A stretch of 64,000 bases of DNA from Amycolatopsis balhimycina FH 1894 (GCF_000384295.1 NZ_KB913037.1:1841975-1905974); one strand, 5' to 3'; shown: positions 24,856-33,256, counted from the first letter of the stretch. Notes: a model not told the origin generated them from the sequence alone. A program made the numbers and translations.

Positions 24856-24896
24856 GCCCAAGCTCAACGGCGACGATCACAACCCGAGGAGAGCAC

Positions 24897-26075
24897 ATGA
24901 AAGCAAGCCGCATGAGACGCCTCGCGGCCCTGGGCATCGGCGCGCTGTGCGTGGCGGGATCCATCCACACCGCCGACGCCACCCCAGCCGCGGAGCCACT
25001 CCGGCTCACCCTGCCACCACCGACCGGATCCCATGCAGTCGGCACGGTGTCCCTGCACCTCGTCGACCCGTCTCGGCACGACCCGACGGCCACCCCGAAC
25101 GCGCCGAGGGAACTGATGATCAGCCTGTGGTACCCGACCGGCCACACCAGCGGGTATCCGGTGGCACCCTGGCTTCCGGCAGGGGCGGCCACCCGGTTTC
25201 TCGCCGACAACGACCTCACCCCCGGTCAGGTCCGGGTTCCGCTGACCCACGGCCACGAGGGCGCTCCAGTCGATCGGCACGAGGGCCGGCTACCGATCGT
25301 GGTGTACTCGCCCGGCCACGGCTCCGTCCGGTCGGCGAACACGGTGGTGGTCGAGGAACTGGCGAGTCGGGGATATCTGGTGGTCACCATCGACCACACC
25401 TACGACGCGGAGGTGGTGGAGTTCCCCGACGGCCACGTGGTGCGGGGATTACCCGACGGCATGGTGGCCGACCCGGCGCGGACGCGGGTGGCCGACACCC
25501 GGTTCGTGCTCGACCAACTGCGGCTGCTCGACAACGGAGGCAACCCCGACGCCGAACGCCGGCGGCTGCCCGACGGCCTGCGTGGTTCGCTGGATCTGTG
25601 CCGCGTCGGCATGTTCGGCGTGTCCGCCGGCGGCAGCGCCACCGCCAACACCATGTTCGAAGATCGCCGGATCAGCGCCGGTCTCAGCATGGACGGTCCG
25701 ATGTTCGGTCCGGTGGTCACCGGTGGGCTCGATCGGCCGTTCCTGTTGATGGACGCCAACCGAACCAGCCGGAAGCTGCTGCCCGACCAGCAGACGTTCT
25801 GGTCGAACCTGCGTGGTTGGCGGCTCAACACCGGGCTTCCCGGTGCGGCCCACGTTTCCTACGGGGACGAGGAACTGCTCGTGCCGCAGATCGCGCCGCT
25901 GCTCAACTGGTCCCAGGAGGAGATGGACAAACAGATCGGCACGCTCCGGCCGGAACGCGTCGAGGCGGTGCAGCGCGCCTATCCGCCGGCGTTTTTCGAT
26001 CTGCACCTTCGGCACCAAGGCCATCTGCTGGACGGTCCATCCCGTCGATACCCGGAGGTGACCTTCATTCCCTGA
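24897..26075 (+). CDS. Secreted alpha/beta hydrolase (PAF-acetylhydrolase-like)
   Basis: A 392-residue protein. ATG 24897 follows GAGGAGA. A signal peptide (MKASRMRRLAALGIGALCVA, then GSIHTADA) leads into an alpha/beta-hydrolase fold. The oxyanion region is VVYSPGHGSVRS, the nucleophile elbow GMFGVSAGGSATAN, a candidate Asp lies in LLMDANR and the catalytic His probably in GAAHVSYGDEE. The layout (MISLWYPT, then LVVTIDHTYDA) matches platelet-activating-factor acetylhydrolase/BAAT-type secreted esterases of actinomycetes. The substrate is likely an ester or short amide; detail unknown. It follows the exporter genes and may belong to the same transcript. Confidence 0.83.
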   Translation: MKASRMRRLAALGIGALCVAGSIHTADATPAAEPLRLTLPPPTGSHAVGTVSLHLVDPSRHDPTATPNAPRELMISLWYPTGHTSGYPVAPWLPAGAATRFLADNDLTPGQVRVPLTHGHEGAPVDRHEGRLPIVVYSPGHGSVRSANTVVVEELASRGYLVVTIDHTYDAEVVEFPDGHVVRGLPDGMVADPARTRVADTRFVLDQLRLLDNGGNPDAERRRLPDGLRGSLDLCRVGMFGVSAGGSATANTMFEDRRISAGLSMDGPMFGPVVTGGLDRPFLLMDANRTSRKLLPDQQTFWSNLRGWRLNTGLPGAAHVSYGDEELLVPQIAPLLNWSQEEMDKQIGTLRPERVEAVQRAYPPAFFDLHLRHQGHLLDGPSRRYPEVTFIP

Positions 26076-26087
26076 GCGGCGACGGCC

Positions 26088-26141
26088 GCCGGCCCCGGTG
26101 CTCGCTCCGGTGATCAGGGCGACCTTTTCGACCGGCAGCAT
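26088..26141 (-). pseudogene. N-terminal remnant of a short-chain dehydrogenase
   Basis: On the minus strand ATG 26141 encodes MLPVEKVALITGASTGAG, the start of a short-chain dehydrogenase/reductase with the TGxxxGxG cofactor loop (VALITGASSGIG in typical members). After 18 codons the sequence turns into the end of the hydrolase gene read backwards, so only the first ~5% of the SDR remains. The rest of the 26142-26234 gap shows nothing. Confidence 0.5.
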
Positions 26142-26234
26142 GACACGACCCTGAATCACCGCGCCGGGCGAATCCACGGTTCGCACAACGGGCGTTTCCT
26201 GGACGGAGGCGCAGGTCCCGGCAGAGTGTGCGTG

Positions 26235-27305
26235 CTATGCGGCATCCCGGCGAGCCACCACCCGATACGCGTTGGACCACCCGCGCCGCCGGCCGAACGG
26301 TGCGCTGATCCGGTCCGCCGCCGAGGCCAGCACGAACAACGGCACGCACGCGATGAACGTGGCCTTGCGCAGGACTCGCCGCCACCACCTCGGCGGGGCG
26401 TCCCGCCACGGAAGATCCTCCCCCGCGATGGTCAGGGCATTGACCGCCATGAGGGAGGCGGCCAGCACGTCGATCGCGTCATGCGGCTCGGCACGCTGCT
26501 CGGCGACCACGGTGAATCCGTGGCCGGCCAGCTCCGCACGGAGGTTGCCGATCGGCATCAGGTTCAGATGCTGGGGTTGCAGCCAGGGCATCCACCACCG
26601 GCCGAGCAGTTTCGCCCAGCGGCATTCCGGATCGGGCAGCTCGATCGCCAGCAGCCCGCCGGGCCGCAGCACCGTCATCGCTGCCGCCAGCTCTCGCCGG
26701 GGTTCCGCGGTGTGTTCCAGGTAGTGGTACATGCTGACGACGTCGTAGCGCTCGGCGAGATCTTCGGCCAGGTCCACGAACAAGCCCCGGTAGCCGGTAC
26801 GGATCCGGCCCTGCCGACGTGCCAGCTCGACCCCGTCGCCGAGATCGAGACCGTCGAACTCGACACCGGGCAGCACCGCGGCGGCTTCCTGGCAGAAATG
26901 CCCGTGTCCCATGCCGACGTCGAGCCACTCGCCCGATGCGCCGCTGTCCCGGGCGAGCTCGGCCCGGGAGCGATAACCCGCCCGGTTGCTTTCGAACATC
27001 CCGGTCATGTTCTTTTCGCCGAGCCCGTCGTAGCAGTCCCGGTAGTAGAACTCGAGCCCGGCCGGGTTCAGCCGGGGGTTCTGGAAGACGTGCCCGCAGT
27101 CCCGGCATTCGTCGAGCGCGAACCGGCCCGGCTTGTGCTGCAGCAGGTCGGTCGTGCGCACCCGGCCACGAAGTGCAGCGGAACCACACCACGGACAGCC
27201 GGTCCGGCGAGGCTCGAAGAACCGATCCACACCGCCGGCCAGGTCCGCCAGGTAGGCCGGGCGGCGCGAGGCGACCGGATCGGCTGGTGCGTCGTCCTCG
27301 ATCAT
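26235..27305 (-). CDS. SAM-dependent methyltransferase with N-terminal zinc ribbon
   Basis: A 356-residue protein. ATG 27305 (MIEDDAPADPVASRRPAYLA) is chosen over 27344. An N-terminal Zn-ribbon-like pair CPWCG...CRDCG (residues ~35-75) precedes FQNPRLNPAGLEFYYRDCYDG. The class I methyltransferase has motif I WLDVGMGHGHFCQEAA, and VVSMYHYLEHTAEP with LRPGGLLAIELPDP, the Methyltransf_23 pattern. The C-terminus has a hydrophobic stretch (FIACVPLFVLASAADRI). Such zinc-ribbon methyltransferases often act on sugars or polyketide/glycan intermediates; the substrate is unknown. It stands alone between unrelated genes. Confidence 0.85.
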   Translation of the reverse strand: MIEDDAPADPVASRRPAYLADLAGGVDRFFEPRRTGCPWCGSAALRGRVRTTDLLQHKPGRFALDECRDCGHVFQNPRLNPAGLEFYYRDCYDGLGEKNMTGMFESNRAGYRSRAELARDSGASGEWLDVGMGHGHFCQEAAAVLPGVEFDGLDLGDGVELARRQGRIRTGYRGLFVDLAEDLAERYDVVSMYHYLEHTAEPRRELAAAMTVLRPGGLLAIELPDPECRWAKLLGRWWMPWLQPQHLNLMPIGNLRAELAGHGFTVVAEQRAEPHDAIDVLAASLMAVNALTIAGEDLPWRDAPPRWWRRVLRKATFIACVPLFVLASAADRISAPFGRRRGWSNAYRVVARRDAA

Positions 27306-27422
27306 GAAGGCGGAGCCTAATGCGCGGACCACCCGGACGTGCACCCTCGAACGGACGAAGTTGCCTGCCCAGCACCCCCCGACCGGGATCCCCTTGGCGG
27401 ATCCACCGCCGGGCGATCACGA

Positions 27423-27450
27423 ACGTCCGCTACCGCCGATGAGCGGACGT
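27423..27450. terminator. 9-bp stem hairpin upstream of the methyltransferase, downstream of padR
   Basis: ACGTCCGCT at 27423-27431 pairs perfectly with AGCGGACGT at 27442-27450 around a 10-nt loop. It lies past the end of the PadR gene (minus strand, stop near 27513) and fits its terminator. No gene is seen in 27306-27512. Confidence 0.45.
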
Positions 27451-27512
27451 CCGGCACAGCGGTGTGGGCTGACCCAACCACCGCAGTTCGAAGCGGATGC
27501 CGGTCGACAGCG

Positions 27513-28106
27513 CTACCGGGATTGATCCGAGGTAGGCGCCGGATGACCGTCCCGAGTCGCCCGATCACGCAGGAGTGCGGCGGCCCGCACAGACCAGTCG
27601 TGGTGTTCCTGCTCGAACCGCCGACCGCGCAAGCACGTCAGGTAGGGCCCGATCGGAGATCCGTGGCGCAGGTAGGTCTCCTCGTCGAGATCCCCGCGGA
27701 AACGCCGCAGGATCTTGTCGAGGATCTCCACCTTGGCCGCGGCCGCCGCGGCTCGTTGATCCAGTTGCGCGATCACCGGTGCCGCGTCGACGTGGTCGAC
27801 GGCTTGGACCTTGACCAGCAGGTCGTCGCGGATGAACGACGGCTTGCTCACAGCGGCGGCGAAGTGCGCCAGTTCGGCGAGGCCGGCATCGGTGACCATG
27901 AACAGCCGCTTGGTGGGACGGGTTCGCTGGACCACCTCCCGGCCGCTGATCAACCCGTCGTTCTCGAGCTTGGACAGCTCCAGGTAGAGCTGTTGCGGCC
28001 GGGCGTACCAGAAGTTGGCGACGCCCACGTCGAACGCCTTGGCCAGCTGGTAGCCGCTGTACTCACCGGACAGCAACGCCGCGAGCACAGCATGCCGCAG
28101 ACTCAC
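27513..28106 (-). CDS. PadR-family transcriptional regulator
   Basis: A 197-residue repressor. GTG 28106 (VSLRHAVLAALLSGEYSGYQ) has GAGGAG 8 nt upstream; an ATG frame to 28154 is less likely. The winged HTH covers residues 1-~80: GYQLAKAFDVGVANFWYARP, then QQLYLELSKLENDGLI and RPTKRLFMVTDAGLAEL. The C-terminal half is a long helical dimerisation domain (VirR/Vir-C type). PadR proteins release DNA on binding small aromatic or other ligands. It is divergent from the SGNH hydrolase gene, with an AT-rich repeat-containing region between them that probably holds its operator. Confidence 0.9.
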   Translation of the reverse strand: MSLRHAVLAALLSGEYSGYQLAKAFDVGVANFWYARPQQLYLELSKLENDGLISGREVVQRTRPTKRLFMVTDAGLAELAHFAAAVSKPSFIRDDLLVKVQAVDHVDAAPVIAQLDQRAAAAAAKVEILDKILRRFRGDLDEETYLRHGSPIGPYLTCLRGRRFEQEHHDWSVRAAALLRDRATRDGHPAPTSDQSR

Positions 28107-28143
28107 CGGCGCATCTCCTCGTCGTCGACATGGGGGCAAGCCC

Positions 28144-28180
28144 ATCATAGACATGGTTATGATTAGTCAACATTATGACT
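28144..28180. promoter_or_regulatory. AT-rich operator/promoter region between padR and the SGNH gene
   Basis: Inside very GC-rich DNA, 28144-28180 is AT-rich and symmetric. ATCATA and TATGAT form an inverted repeat with an 8-bp centre, and AGTC and GACT flank AACATTAT. On the plus strand TAGACA, a 17-nt spacer and CATTAT make a -35/-10-like pair, with AGGAGG just before GTG 28192, giving a very short leader. A PadR-controlled divergent promoter is the natural reading. Confidence 0.55.
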
Positions 28181-28191
28181 AGGAGGATGGC

Positions 28192-28998
28192 GTGACAGTC
28201 ACTGAACCCGTTCGGAGCGGCAAGTACCTGCGCTACGTCGCCCTGGGTGACAGCCAAACCGAAGGCGTCGGTGACGGTGACGACATCGTGGGCCTTCGGG
28301 GATGGGCTGACCGGCTCGCCGAACACCTCACCATCGACAACCCCGATCTCCAGTACGCCAACCTCGCCGTCCGTGGCCGCCGCGCGGGCGAAGTCCGGTC
28401 CGAGCAACTGGGGCCGGCTCTTGCACTGCGTCCCGACGTGGCCACCGTCGTCGCCGGAGTCAACGACCTGCTCCGGCTGCGAGTCGAGACCTCCACGGTG
28501 GCCGATCACCTGGAAGCGATGTTCGCCGCGCTCACCGGCTCCGGAGCCCGCGTGGCGACCGTGACCTTTCCCGACCTCACCAGGATCATCCCCCTCGCCC
28601 GACCGGTTCGCTCCCGCATCCTCGACATCAACGATCGGATCCGGGCCGCAGCCGCCCGGCACGGAGTCGCCGTCGCGGAGATCGCTCGACACCCCTCCGT
28701 CGCCGACCGCCGGTTCTGGAGCGAGGACCGGTTGCACTGCAGCCCCCTGGGTCATCAACTGATCGCCGCCGCGGTCGCGCACGCCCTGCAGGTGCCGGGC
28801 AGCGACGATTCCTGGAACGAACCTCCACCACCGTTGCCCAGCCCACCGTCAACGCAATGGCGCGCCACCACTGAACTGCGCTGGGCAGCCACCTTTCTCC
28901 GCCCTTGGCTCGGCAGGCGCCTGCGCGGCCAGTCTTCCGGGGACCAGCGCACAGCCAAACACCCTCGACTCCACCGCATCGAGGGACCGCGGAGCTGA
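28192..28998 (+). CDS. SGNH/GDSL-type esterase
   Basis: A 268-residue cytoplasmic enzyme without signal peptide. Block I is ALGDSQTEGVG (nucleophile Ser21), block III contains AGVNDLLRL with the oxyanion Asn, and block V EDRLHCSPLGHQL carries the catalytic Asp and His. The last ~60 residues (WNEPPPPLPSPP, then TTELRWAATFLRPWLGRRL) are a Pro-rich linker and a basic helix. GTG 28192 has AGGAGG 5 nt upstream. It likely hydrolyses an acyl or aryl ester, and is probably controlled by the divergent PadR. Confidence 0.9.
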   Translation: MTVTEPVRSGKYLRYVALGDSQTEGVGDGDDIVGLRGWADRLAEHLTIDNPDLQYANLAVRGRRAGEVRSEQLGPALALRPDVATVVAGVNDLLRLRVETSTVADHLEAMFAALTGSGARVATVTFPDLTRIIPLARPVRSRILDINDRIRAAAARHGVAVAEIARHPSVADRRFWSEDRLHCSPLGHQLIAAAVAHALQVPGSDDSWNEPPPPLPSPPSTQWRATTELRWAATFLRPWLGRRLRGQSSGDQRTAKHPRLHRIEGPRS

Positions 28999-29030
28999 GT
29001 GTTGTCGACAGCTCGACCTACCCTGCTCGG

Positions 29031-29160
29031 GTGATCGAGGTCTGTTCGCGAGCGCGCACGCTGCCGGCACCGCCGTCTACCGTCTGGACTCACTCGTGGA
29101 GCCTCGTCGGCCAGGAACCCGTCCACGGCTCCACTTGCCCGACGAAGCCGATCCCAGATC
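29031..29160 (+). pseudogene. SRPBCC-family N-terminal remnant with a frameshift
   Basis: GTG 29031 encodes VIEVCSRARTLPAPPSTVW. One base back, the frame continues as DSLVEPRRPGTRPRLHLPDE and then ADPRSRKP. Joined, this is the start of an actinobacterial SRPBCC (START-like) protein. The shift is explained by loss of one G (gtctGGactc for an expected GGG). After ~43 codons the fragment runs into a cupin gene, so the rest of the SRPBCC domain is deleted. Confidence 0.6.
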
Positions 29161-29177
29161 ACGAAAACCGGCAGGAG

Positions 29178-29492
29178 GGCTCGTCGAAGGTGTGGATGGG
29201 CGAGACGCACGTCGCCCCGGTCACCAACTCCGGCGACCACCACCACGGCGAGGCCGAGACCGCGATCTACGTCAAGTCCGGCCATCCGGTGTTCGTCTTC
29301 GCCGACGGCGAGGAGGAGGTCCGGATCGAAGCCGGGCCCGGCGACTACATCTTCGTGCCGCCGTACGTCCCGCACCGCGAAGAGAACCCGACCGACGAAG
29401 AAGCGGTCGTGATCATCGCCCGCAGCAGCCAGGAAGGCATCGTGGTCAACCTGCCCAGCCTGTGGTCCCCGGTCGACGTGCCCGAGGACTGA
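29178..29492 (+). pseudogene. Cupin protein lacking its N-terminus
   Basis: From GSSKVWMGETHVAPVTNSGD the frame reads as a small cupin: HHHGEAETAIYVKSGHPVFV, GDYIFVPPYVPHREENP and VVIIARSSQEGIVVNLPSLW. The metal ligands HHHxE and the second H (VPHRE) are present. The usual N-terminal ~25 residues are missing and replaced by the SRPBCC remnant. A GTG at 29190 (11 nt after AGGAGG) could still start a 100-residue product, so activity is not excluded. It is followed 3 nt later by a DsbA remnant. Confidence 0.6.
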
Positions 29493-29494
29493 CC

Positions 29495-29660
29495 GTGCCG
29501 CTCGAAGTCGTCGAGTACACCGACCCCGCCTGCCCATGGGTGTGGGGTTCGGAGCCGAAGTTCCGCCGGCTGCGAGCGGAACTGCCGGACGCCCGGTGGC
29601 GCCGGGTCCGGCTGGTACGCGCAGTTCATCGACGGCGTCAGCGGACATCGGCGGCGCCAA
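29495..29660 (+). pseudogene. DsbA/FrnE-like thioredoxin-fold remnant
   Basis: GTG 29495 encodes VPLEVVEYTDPACPWVWGSE, then PKFRRLRAELPDARWRRV, the start of a DsbA-family (FrnE-like) protein with the CPW active-site region. A piece of its next part, WYAQFIDGVSGH, is then found in a different frame, so the middle is deleted. The disulfide-isomerase fold cannot be completed. It begins right after the cupin stop, suggesting the two were once an operon. Confidence 0.6.
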
Positions 29661-29790
29661 CGACTCCCCGACCGTCACCGCGATCGCCGGCGGCTCCAAG
29701 ATCAAGGTCGCCGCGGCCTGGAGCACGGTGACGCGCATCCTCGATGCCCGCGACTACGGCACGCTCATTCGCCTGGTCAGGGAAAAGCCG
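29641..29790 (+). pseudogene. Remnant of an ABC substrate-binding protein (SsuA/NMT1-like)
   Basis: The frame gives ADIGGANDSPTVTAIAGGSK, then IKVAAAWSTVTRILDARDYG, a typical stretch of aliphatic-sulfonate/nitrate type ABC binding proteins (GGxxxxPxxxAxxGGxxIKV). It has no start, no lipobox and no remaining C-terminus, and abuts the BisC-like gene. Family assignment is from motif memory and moderate. Confidence 0.5.
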
Positions 29791-29809
29791 ACGCAGTTAC
29801 CGTCGTGGC

Positions 29810-32032
29810 ATGAAGCCGAGCACATCGCACTGGGGCGCCTTTTCGGCCGAAGTCGACTCCGAAGGCCGGCTGCGCGTCGAGCCGCACCCGGCCGACCCGG
29901 CGCCGTCGCCGCTGCTGGGGAACCTGGCCGCCGCGCTGGACCACCCGAGCCGGGTGGCCCGGCCGGCGGTTCGGCGCGGCTGGCTCGAAGACGGCCCCGG
30001 CCCGGACGACCGCCGCGGCCGCGACGAGTTCGTCGAGGTGCCCTGGGACGAGGTGCTCGACCGGCTGGCCGCCGAACTCGACCGGGTCCGGACCGAGCAC
30101 GGCAACCAGGCGATCTTCGGCGGCTCCTACGGCTGGGCGAGCGCCGGTCGGTTCCACCACGCGCAAAGCCAGCTGCACCGGTTCCTGAACACGATCGGCG
30201 GCTTCACGGCGTCGCGGAACACCTACAGCAACGGGACGTCGTCGGTGCTGCTGCCGCACGTCATCGGCGACACGCACGCCGTACTGCGGCAAGCATCGAC
30301 CTGGCCGACGATCGCCGAGCACACCGAGCTGATCGTCGCGTTCGGCGGGGTGCCGGAGAAGAACGTGTTCGTCACGCCGGGCGGCGTCACCGTGCACGGA
30401 ACCCCCGGCCACCTCGCGCGGCTGCGGGCCCGCGTCGCGCTCGTCAGCCCGCTGCGCGACGACCTGCCATCCACAGTGGACGCACGCTGGTACGCCATCC
30501 GGCCCGCCTCCGACACCGCGCTGATGCTCGCGCTGGCCCACACACTCGTCGTGGAAGGCCTGCACGATCGCGACTTCCTCGACCGCTACTGCGTCGGCTA
30601 CCCGGAGTTCGAGCGCTCCTTGCTCGGCAAGGACCCGGAGTGGGCGGCCGGGATCACCGGCATCCCGGCCGCCGACATCGTCGCGCTCGCGCGGCAGATG
30701 GCCGCGCACCGGACGTTGATCACGGTCACGTGGTCGTTGCAGCGCACCGAACACGGCGAACAGCCGGTCTGGGCGGGCATCGCGCTGGCCGCGATGCTGG
30801 GTCAGATCGGGTTGCCGGGTGGCGGGTTCGGGCACGGCTACGGCTCGATGGGCGACGTCGGCGACACCGGCCCCGAGCTGCGGGTGCCGTACCTGCCGCA
30901 GGGCGTGAACCCGGTGGGCGAGTTCATCCCGGTGGCGCGGATCGCCGACCTGCTGCTGCACCCCGGCGAGACCTACGACTACGACGGCGAAGTCCGCAGA
31001 TACCCCGACACCCGGCTCGTCTACTGGGCCGGCGGCAACCCGTTCCACCACCACCAGGACCTCAACCGCCTGCGCCGCGCGTTCACCCGCCCGGACACCG
31101 TGGTCGTCCACGAACCCCACTGGACGGCCACCGCCCGGCACGCCGACATCATCCTGCCCGCCACGACCGCGCTGGAACGCGAGGACATCGGCTCCGGCCG
31201 CCGCGACACGCACGTGATCGCGATGCACCGGATCGCCGACCCCGCAGGCGAAGCACGTGACGACTACGCGATCTTCGCGGCGCTGGCGCATAGGCTCGGT
31301 GTCGCGGACGCGTTCACCGAAGGGCGCACGGACCGGCAGTGGCTGGAACACCTCTACGCCGGCTGGCGCTCGGAACCGGCGTTCGCCGAATTCTGGGCGG
31401 ACGGGGAACTCCGGCTCCCACCCGGCCCCGAACACCACACGTTGTTCGAAGCCTTCCGCGAAGACCCGGCCGCCCACCCGCTGAAAACACCCAGCGGCCG
31501 CATCGAAATCACGTCGGCAACCGTCGCCGGGTTCGGCTACCCGGACTGCCCCGGCCACCCGGTCTGGCTGCCTCCCAGCGAAACCGGGCCGCTGTGGCTG
31601 ATCGCGAACCAGCCGCACACCCGCCTGCACAGCCAGCTCGACGCCGGCGAGGTCAGCCAGGCGGGCAAGGTGGCCGGCCGCGAAGCGATCCGGCTCAACC
31701 CGGTCGACGCGGCAGCCCGCGGCATCACGACCGGCGATGTGGTCCGGGTGTTCAACGCCCGCGGCGCCTGCCTGGCGGGCGCGGTCCTCGACGACGCGGT
31801 GCGCCCCGGCGTGGTCCAGCTGCCGACCGGCCCGTGGTTCGACCCGGTCGATGACCACCCCACGGGCCCGCTGTGCGCACACGGCAACCCGAACGTCCTG
31901 ACCGCCGACATCCCGTCGTCACGACTGTCGCAGGGCTGCGCCGGCCAGCACGCCGCCGTCGACGTCGAACGCTTCACCGGCCCCACCCCGCGCGTGCGGG
32001 CACTGCATCCCCCGCTTCGGAAAGGGCGCTGA
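29810..32032 (+). CDS. Molybdopterin oxidoreductase of the BisC/TorZ type
   Basis: A 740-residue molybdo-bis(pyranopterin) enzyme without Tat signal or N-terminal iron-sulfur Cys motif, as in biotin/methionine sulfoxide reductases. ATG 29810 (MKPSTSHWGAFSAEVDSEGR) fits the family start. Motifs: YGWASAGRFHHAQSQLHRFL with a candidate Mo-ligand Ser in RNTYSNGTSS, GGNPFHHHQDLNRLRRAF and ARHADIILPATTALEREDIG, and the C-terminal molydop-binding domain (WLIANQPHTRLHSQL, then RLSQGCAGQHAAVDVERF). It would reduce S- or N-oxides in the cytoplasm. It sits alone among gene remnants, with no dedicated electron donor visible. Confidence 0.88.
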   Translation: MKPSTSHWGAFSAEVDSEGRLRVEPHPADPAPSPLLGNLAAALDHPSRVARPAVRRGWLEDGPGPDDRRGRDEFVEVPWDEVLDRLAAELDRVRTEHGNQAIFGGSYGWASAGRFHHAQSQLHRFLNTIGGFTASRNTYSNGTSSVLLPHVIGDTHAVLRQASTWPTIAEHTELIVAFGGVPEKNVFVTPGGVTVHGTPGHLARLRARVALVSPLRDDLPSTVDARWYAIRPASDTALMLALAHTLVVEGLHDRDFLDRYCVGYPEFERSLLGKDPEWAAGITGIPAADIVALARQMAAHRTLITVTWSLQRTEHGEQPVWAGIALAAMLGQIGLPGGGFGHGYGSMGDVGDTGPELRVPYLPQGVNPVGEFIPVARIADLLLHPGETYDYDGEVRRYPDTRLVYWAGGNPFHHHQDLNRLRRAFTRPDTVVVHEPHWTATARHADIILPATTALEREDIGSGRRDTHVIAMHRIADPAGEARDDYAIFAALAHRLGVADAFTEGRTDRQWLEHLYAGWRSEPAFAEFWADGELRLPPGPEHHTLFEAFREDPAAHPLKTPSGRIEITSATVAGFGYPDCPGHPVWLPPSETGPLWLIANQPHTRLHSQLDAGEVSQAGKVAGREAIRLNPVDAAARGITTGDVVRVFNARGACLAGAVLDDAVRPGVVQLPTGPWFDPVDDHPTGPLCAHGNPNVLTADIPSSRLSQGCAGQHAAVDVERFTGPTPRVRALHPPLRKGR

Positions 32033-32158
32033 TGATCGACCTCCAGTCCGTGACGTCCGGGAGCCACCTGCGCGAAGCCTTCGGCTGCTTCCCCTCAGGC
32101 GTCACCGCGGTGTGCGCCCTCGTCGACGGCGTACCCCACGGGATGGCCGCGAGCTCCA
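32033..32158 (+). pseudogene. Flavin reductase-like N-terminal remnant
   Basis: ATG 32033 follows the BisC stop and encodes MIDLQSVTSGSHLREAFGCF, then PSGVTAVCALVDGVPHGMAA, the beginning of a flavin reductase domain (HpaC-like, FPSGVTxV and GMAASSF motifs). After GMAASS the match ends and the frame becomes low-complexity. It might have supplied electrons to the neighbouring molybdoenzyme before decay; that is speculation. Confidence 0.6.
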
Positions 32159-32237
32159 TCAGCGGATCACACCGCCGAGCCCGGCACCGAGGACGCCGAC
32201 CGCCTGGCTCCCGCCGCCGTCCTCGGCACCCGGCAGG

Positions 32238-32272
32238 TCACGTGCGCTGAAGGGCGCCTTCATCGCACGTGG
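32238..32272. terminator. Strong hairpin between the BisC region and the PPOX gene
   Basis: CGTGCG-c-TGAAGG-gcg-CCTTCA-t-CGCACG forms a stem of 12 pairs plus flanking pairs with one c/t mismatch and a 3-nt loop. A further palindrome AAGGGCCCTT follows at 32279-32288. It lies between two convergent genes and fits a bidirectional terminator. The TGAAGG...CCTTCA core may be a dispersed repeat in this genus; I cannot test that here. Confidence 0.6.
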
Positions 32273-32297
32273 TGACAAAAGGGCCCTTCAACAACGC

Positions 32298-32768
32298 TCA
32301 AGGCTGTTCGGGCGCCGCATCGTCGGCTGGTGGGGCGTAGATGCGCGTGGGCCGCAGCCGGACGATCAGTCTGTGCGCGCCGGGTTCGGGCGGCGGGGTC
32401 GCGCCGCCCATGTACAAGTCGAACATCTCCTGGTGGAAGGCGCCGTCCGGGTCGTCGGTCAGTTCGACGACGCCGGAGATGGCGGCGTAGGTGAACTCCA
32501 CTCCGTCCGCGACCAAGCCGTGGACCAGCAGGCTTACCCGCGGATCCCGCTGCATGTTGAGGGTCTTGCGGCGGCCCGCGATCGTGCTGAACAGCACGTC
32601 GTCGCCGTCGGGCTTCACGAAGATCACCGAGGCCTGGGGTGAGCCGTCCGGGTTGGTGGTCGAGAGAACCGCCAGGTGGGGCCCGGAGAGAATCCGGGTG
32701 GCGACCTGTCGCGCCGCCGCGCGTGGACGGCCGCTCAGCAAAGGGTCGAAGAAGGTGTTATCGGTCAT
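32298..32768 (-). CDS. Pyridoxamine 5'-phosphate oxidase-like (PPOX class) protein
   Basis: A 156-residue split-barrel flavin/F420-binding protein. ATG 32768 (MTDNTFFDPLLSGRPRAAAR) is used; ATG 32774 is an equal alternative. Core motifs: PHLAVLSTTNPDGSPQASVI, DDVLFSTIAGRRKTLNMQRD, PRVSLLVHG and VELTDDPDGAFHQEMFDLYM. In actinobacteria this class often uses F420H2 to reduce small molecules. It is convergent with the truncated flavin reductase gene, with a strong hairpin between them. The substrate is unknown. Confidence 0.85.
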   Translation of the reverse strand: MTDNTFFDPLLSGRPRAAARQVATRILSGPHLAVLSTTNPDGSPQASVIFVKPDGDDVLFSTIAGRRKTLNMQRDPRVSLLVHGLVADGVEFTYAAISGVVELTDDPDGAFHQEMFDLYMGGATPPPEPGAHRLIVRLRPTRIYAPPADDAAPEQP

Positions 32769-32857
32769 ACACATGTTGACTCGGCCGCCGCCACCGAAGA
32801 GTCGGCCGGACCGCGATTTCTTTTCGGCGGGAGGGCGAGTCAGCATGCGGTGTGGCC

Positions 32858-33165
32858 ATGCGTGGCGCGAAGACCGACCAGTTCGACGCGGCGACCGCGC
32901 CGGCACCGGCCGGGGTGAGCTGGCTGGAGCCGGTCCCGGACCGCCTGGTCGTCGACGACCTGTCCGATCCCGCCGAGGTCGTGGCCGCCCGCCGTCGCGT
33001 CCGCCTCGCCCTGGTCGCGATGGTGCATTGCTGCCGCCGCGCCAGCGGGCCGCCGGGTCCTCGCCGAGGCGCTCGACCTGCCCGCGGTCGCGACAGCCGA
33101 AATCCTGAACGTGTCGGTGGCCGCGGTCAAGAGCCTGCTGCAGCGGGGCCGGCCCGCGGGTATGG
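32858..33165 (+). pseudogene. ECF sigma factor remnant
   Basis: The frame encodes FDAATAPAPAGVSWLEPVPD, then RLVVDDLSDPAEVVAARRRV and RLALVAMVH; further on, in another frame, LAEALDLPAVATAEILNVSV followed by AAVKSLLQRGR appears. These are the linker and region 4 (helix-turn-helix) of an extracytoplasmic-function sigma factor of the SigJ/SnoaL-associated type. Region 2 is absent and the piece linking the two parts is deleted with a frame change, so the gene is dead. Confidence 0.65.
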
Positions 33166-33256
33166 CGGTGGCGGGCAGGCCGGGCCGGTCCGGACGAGCT
33201 GGTCGAAGTAGGGGTACTCGACGCCGTCGATGTCGATCCGCCGTCGTCGGCCGTCC

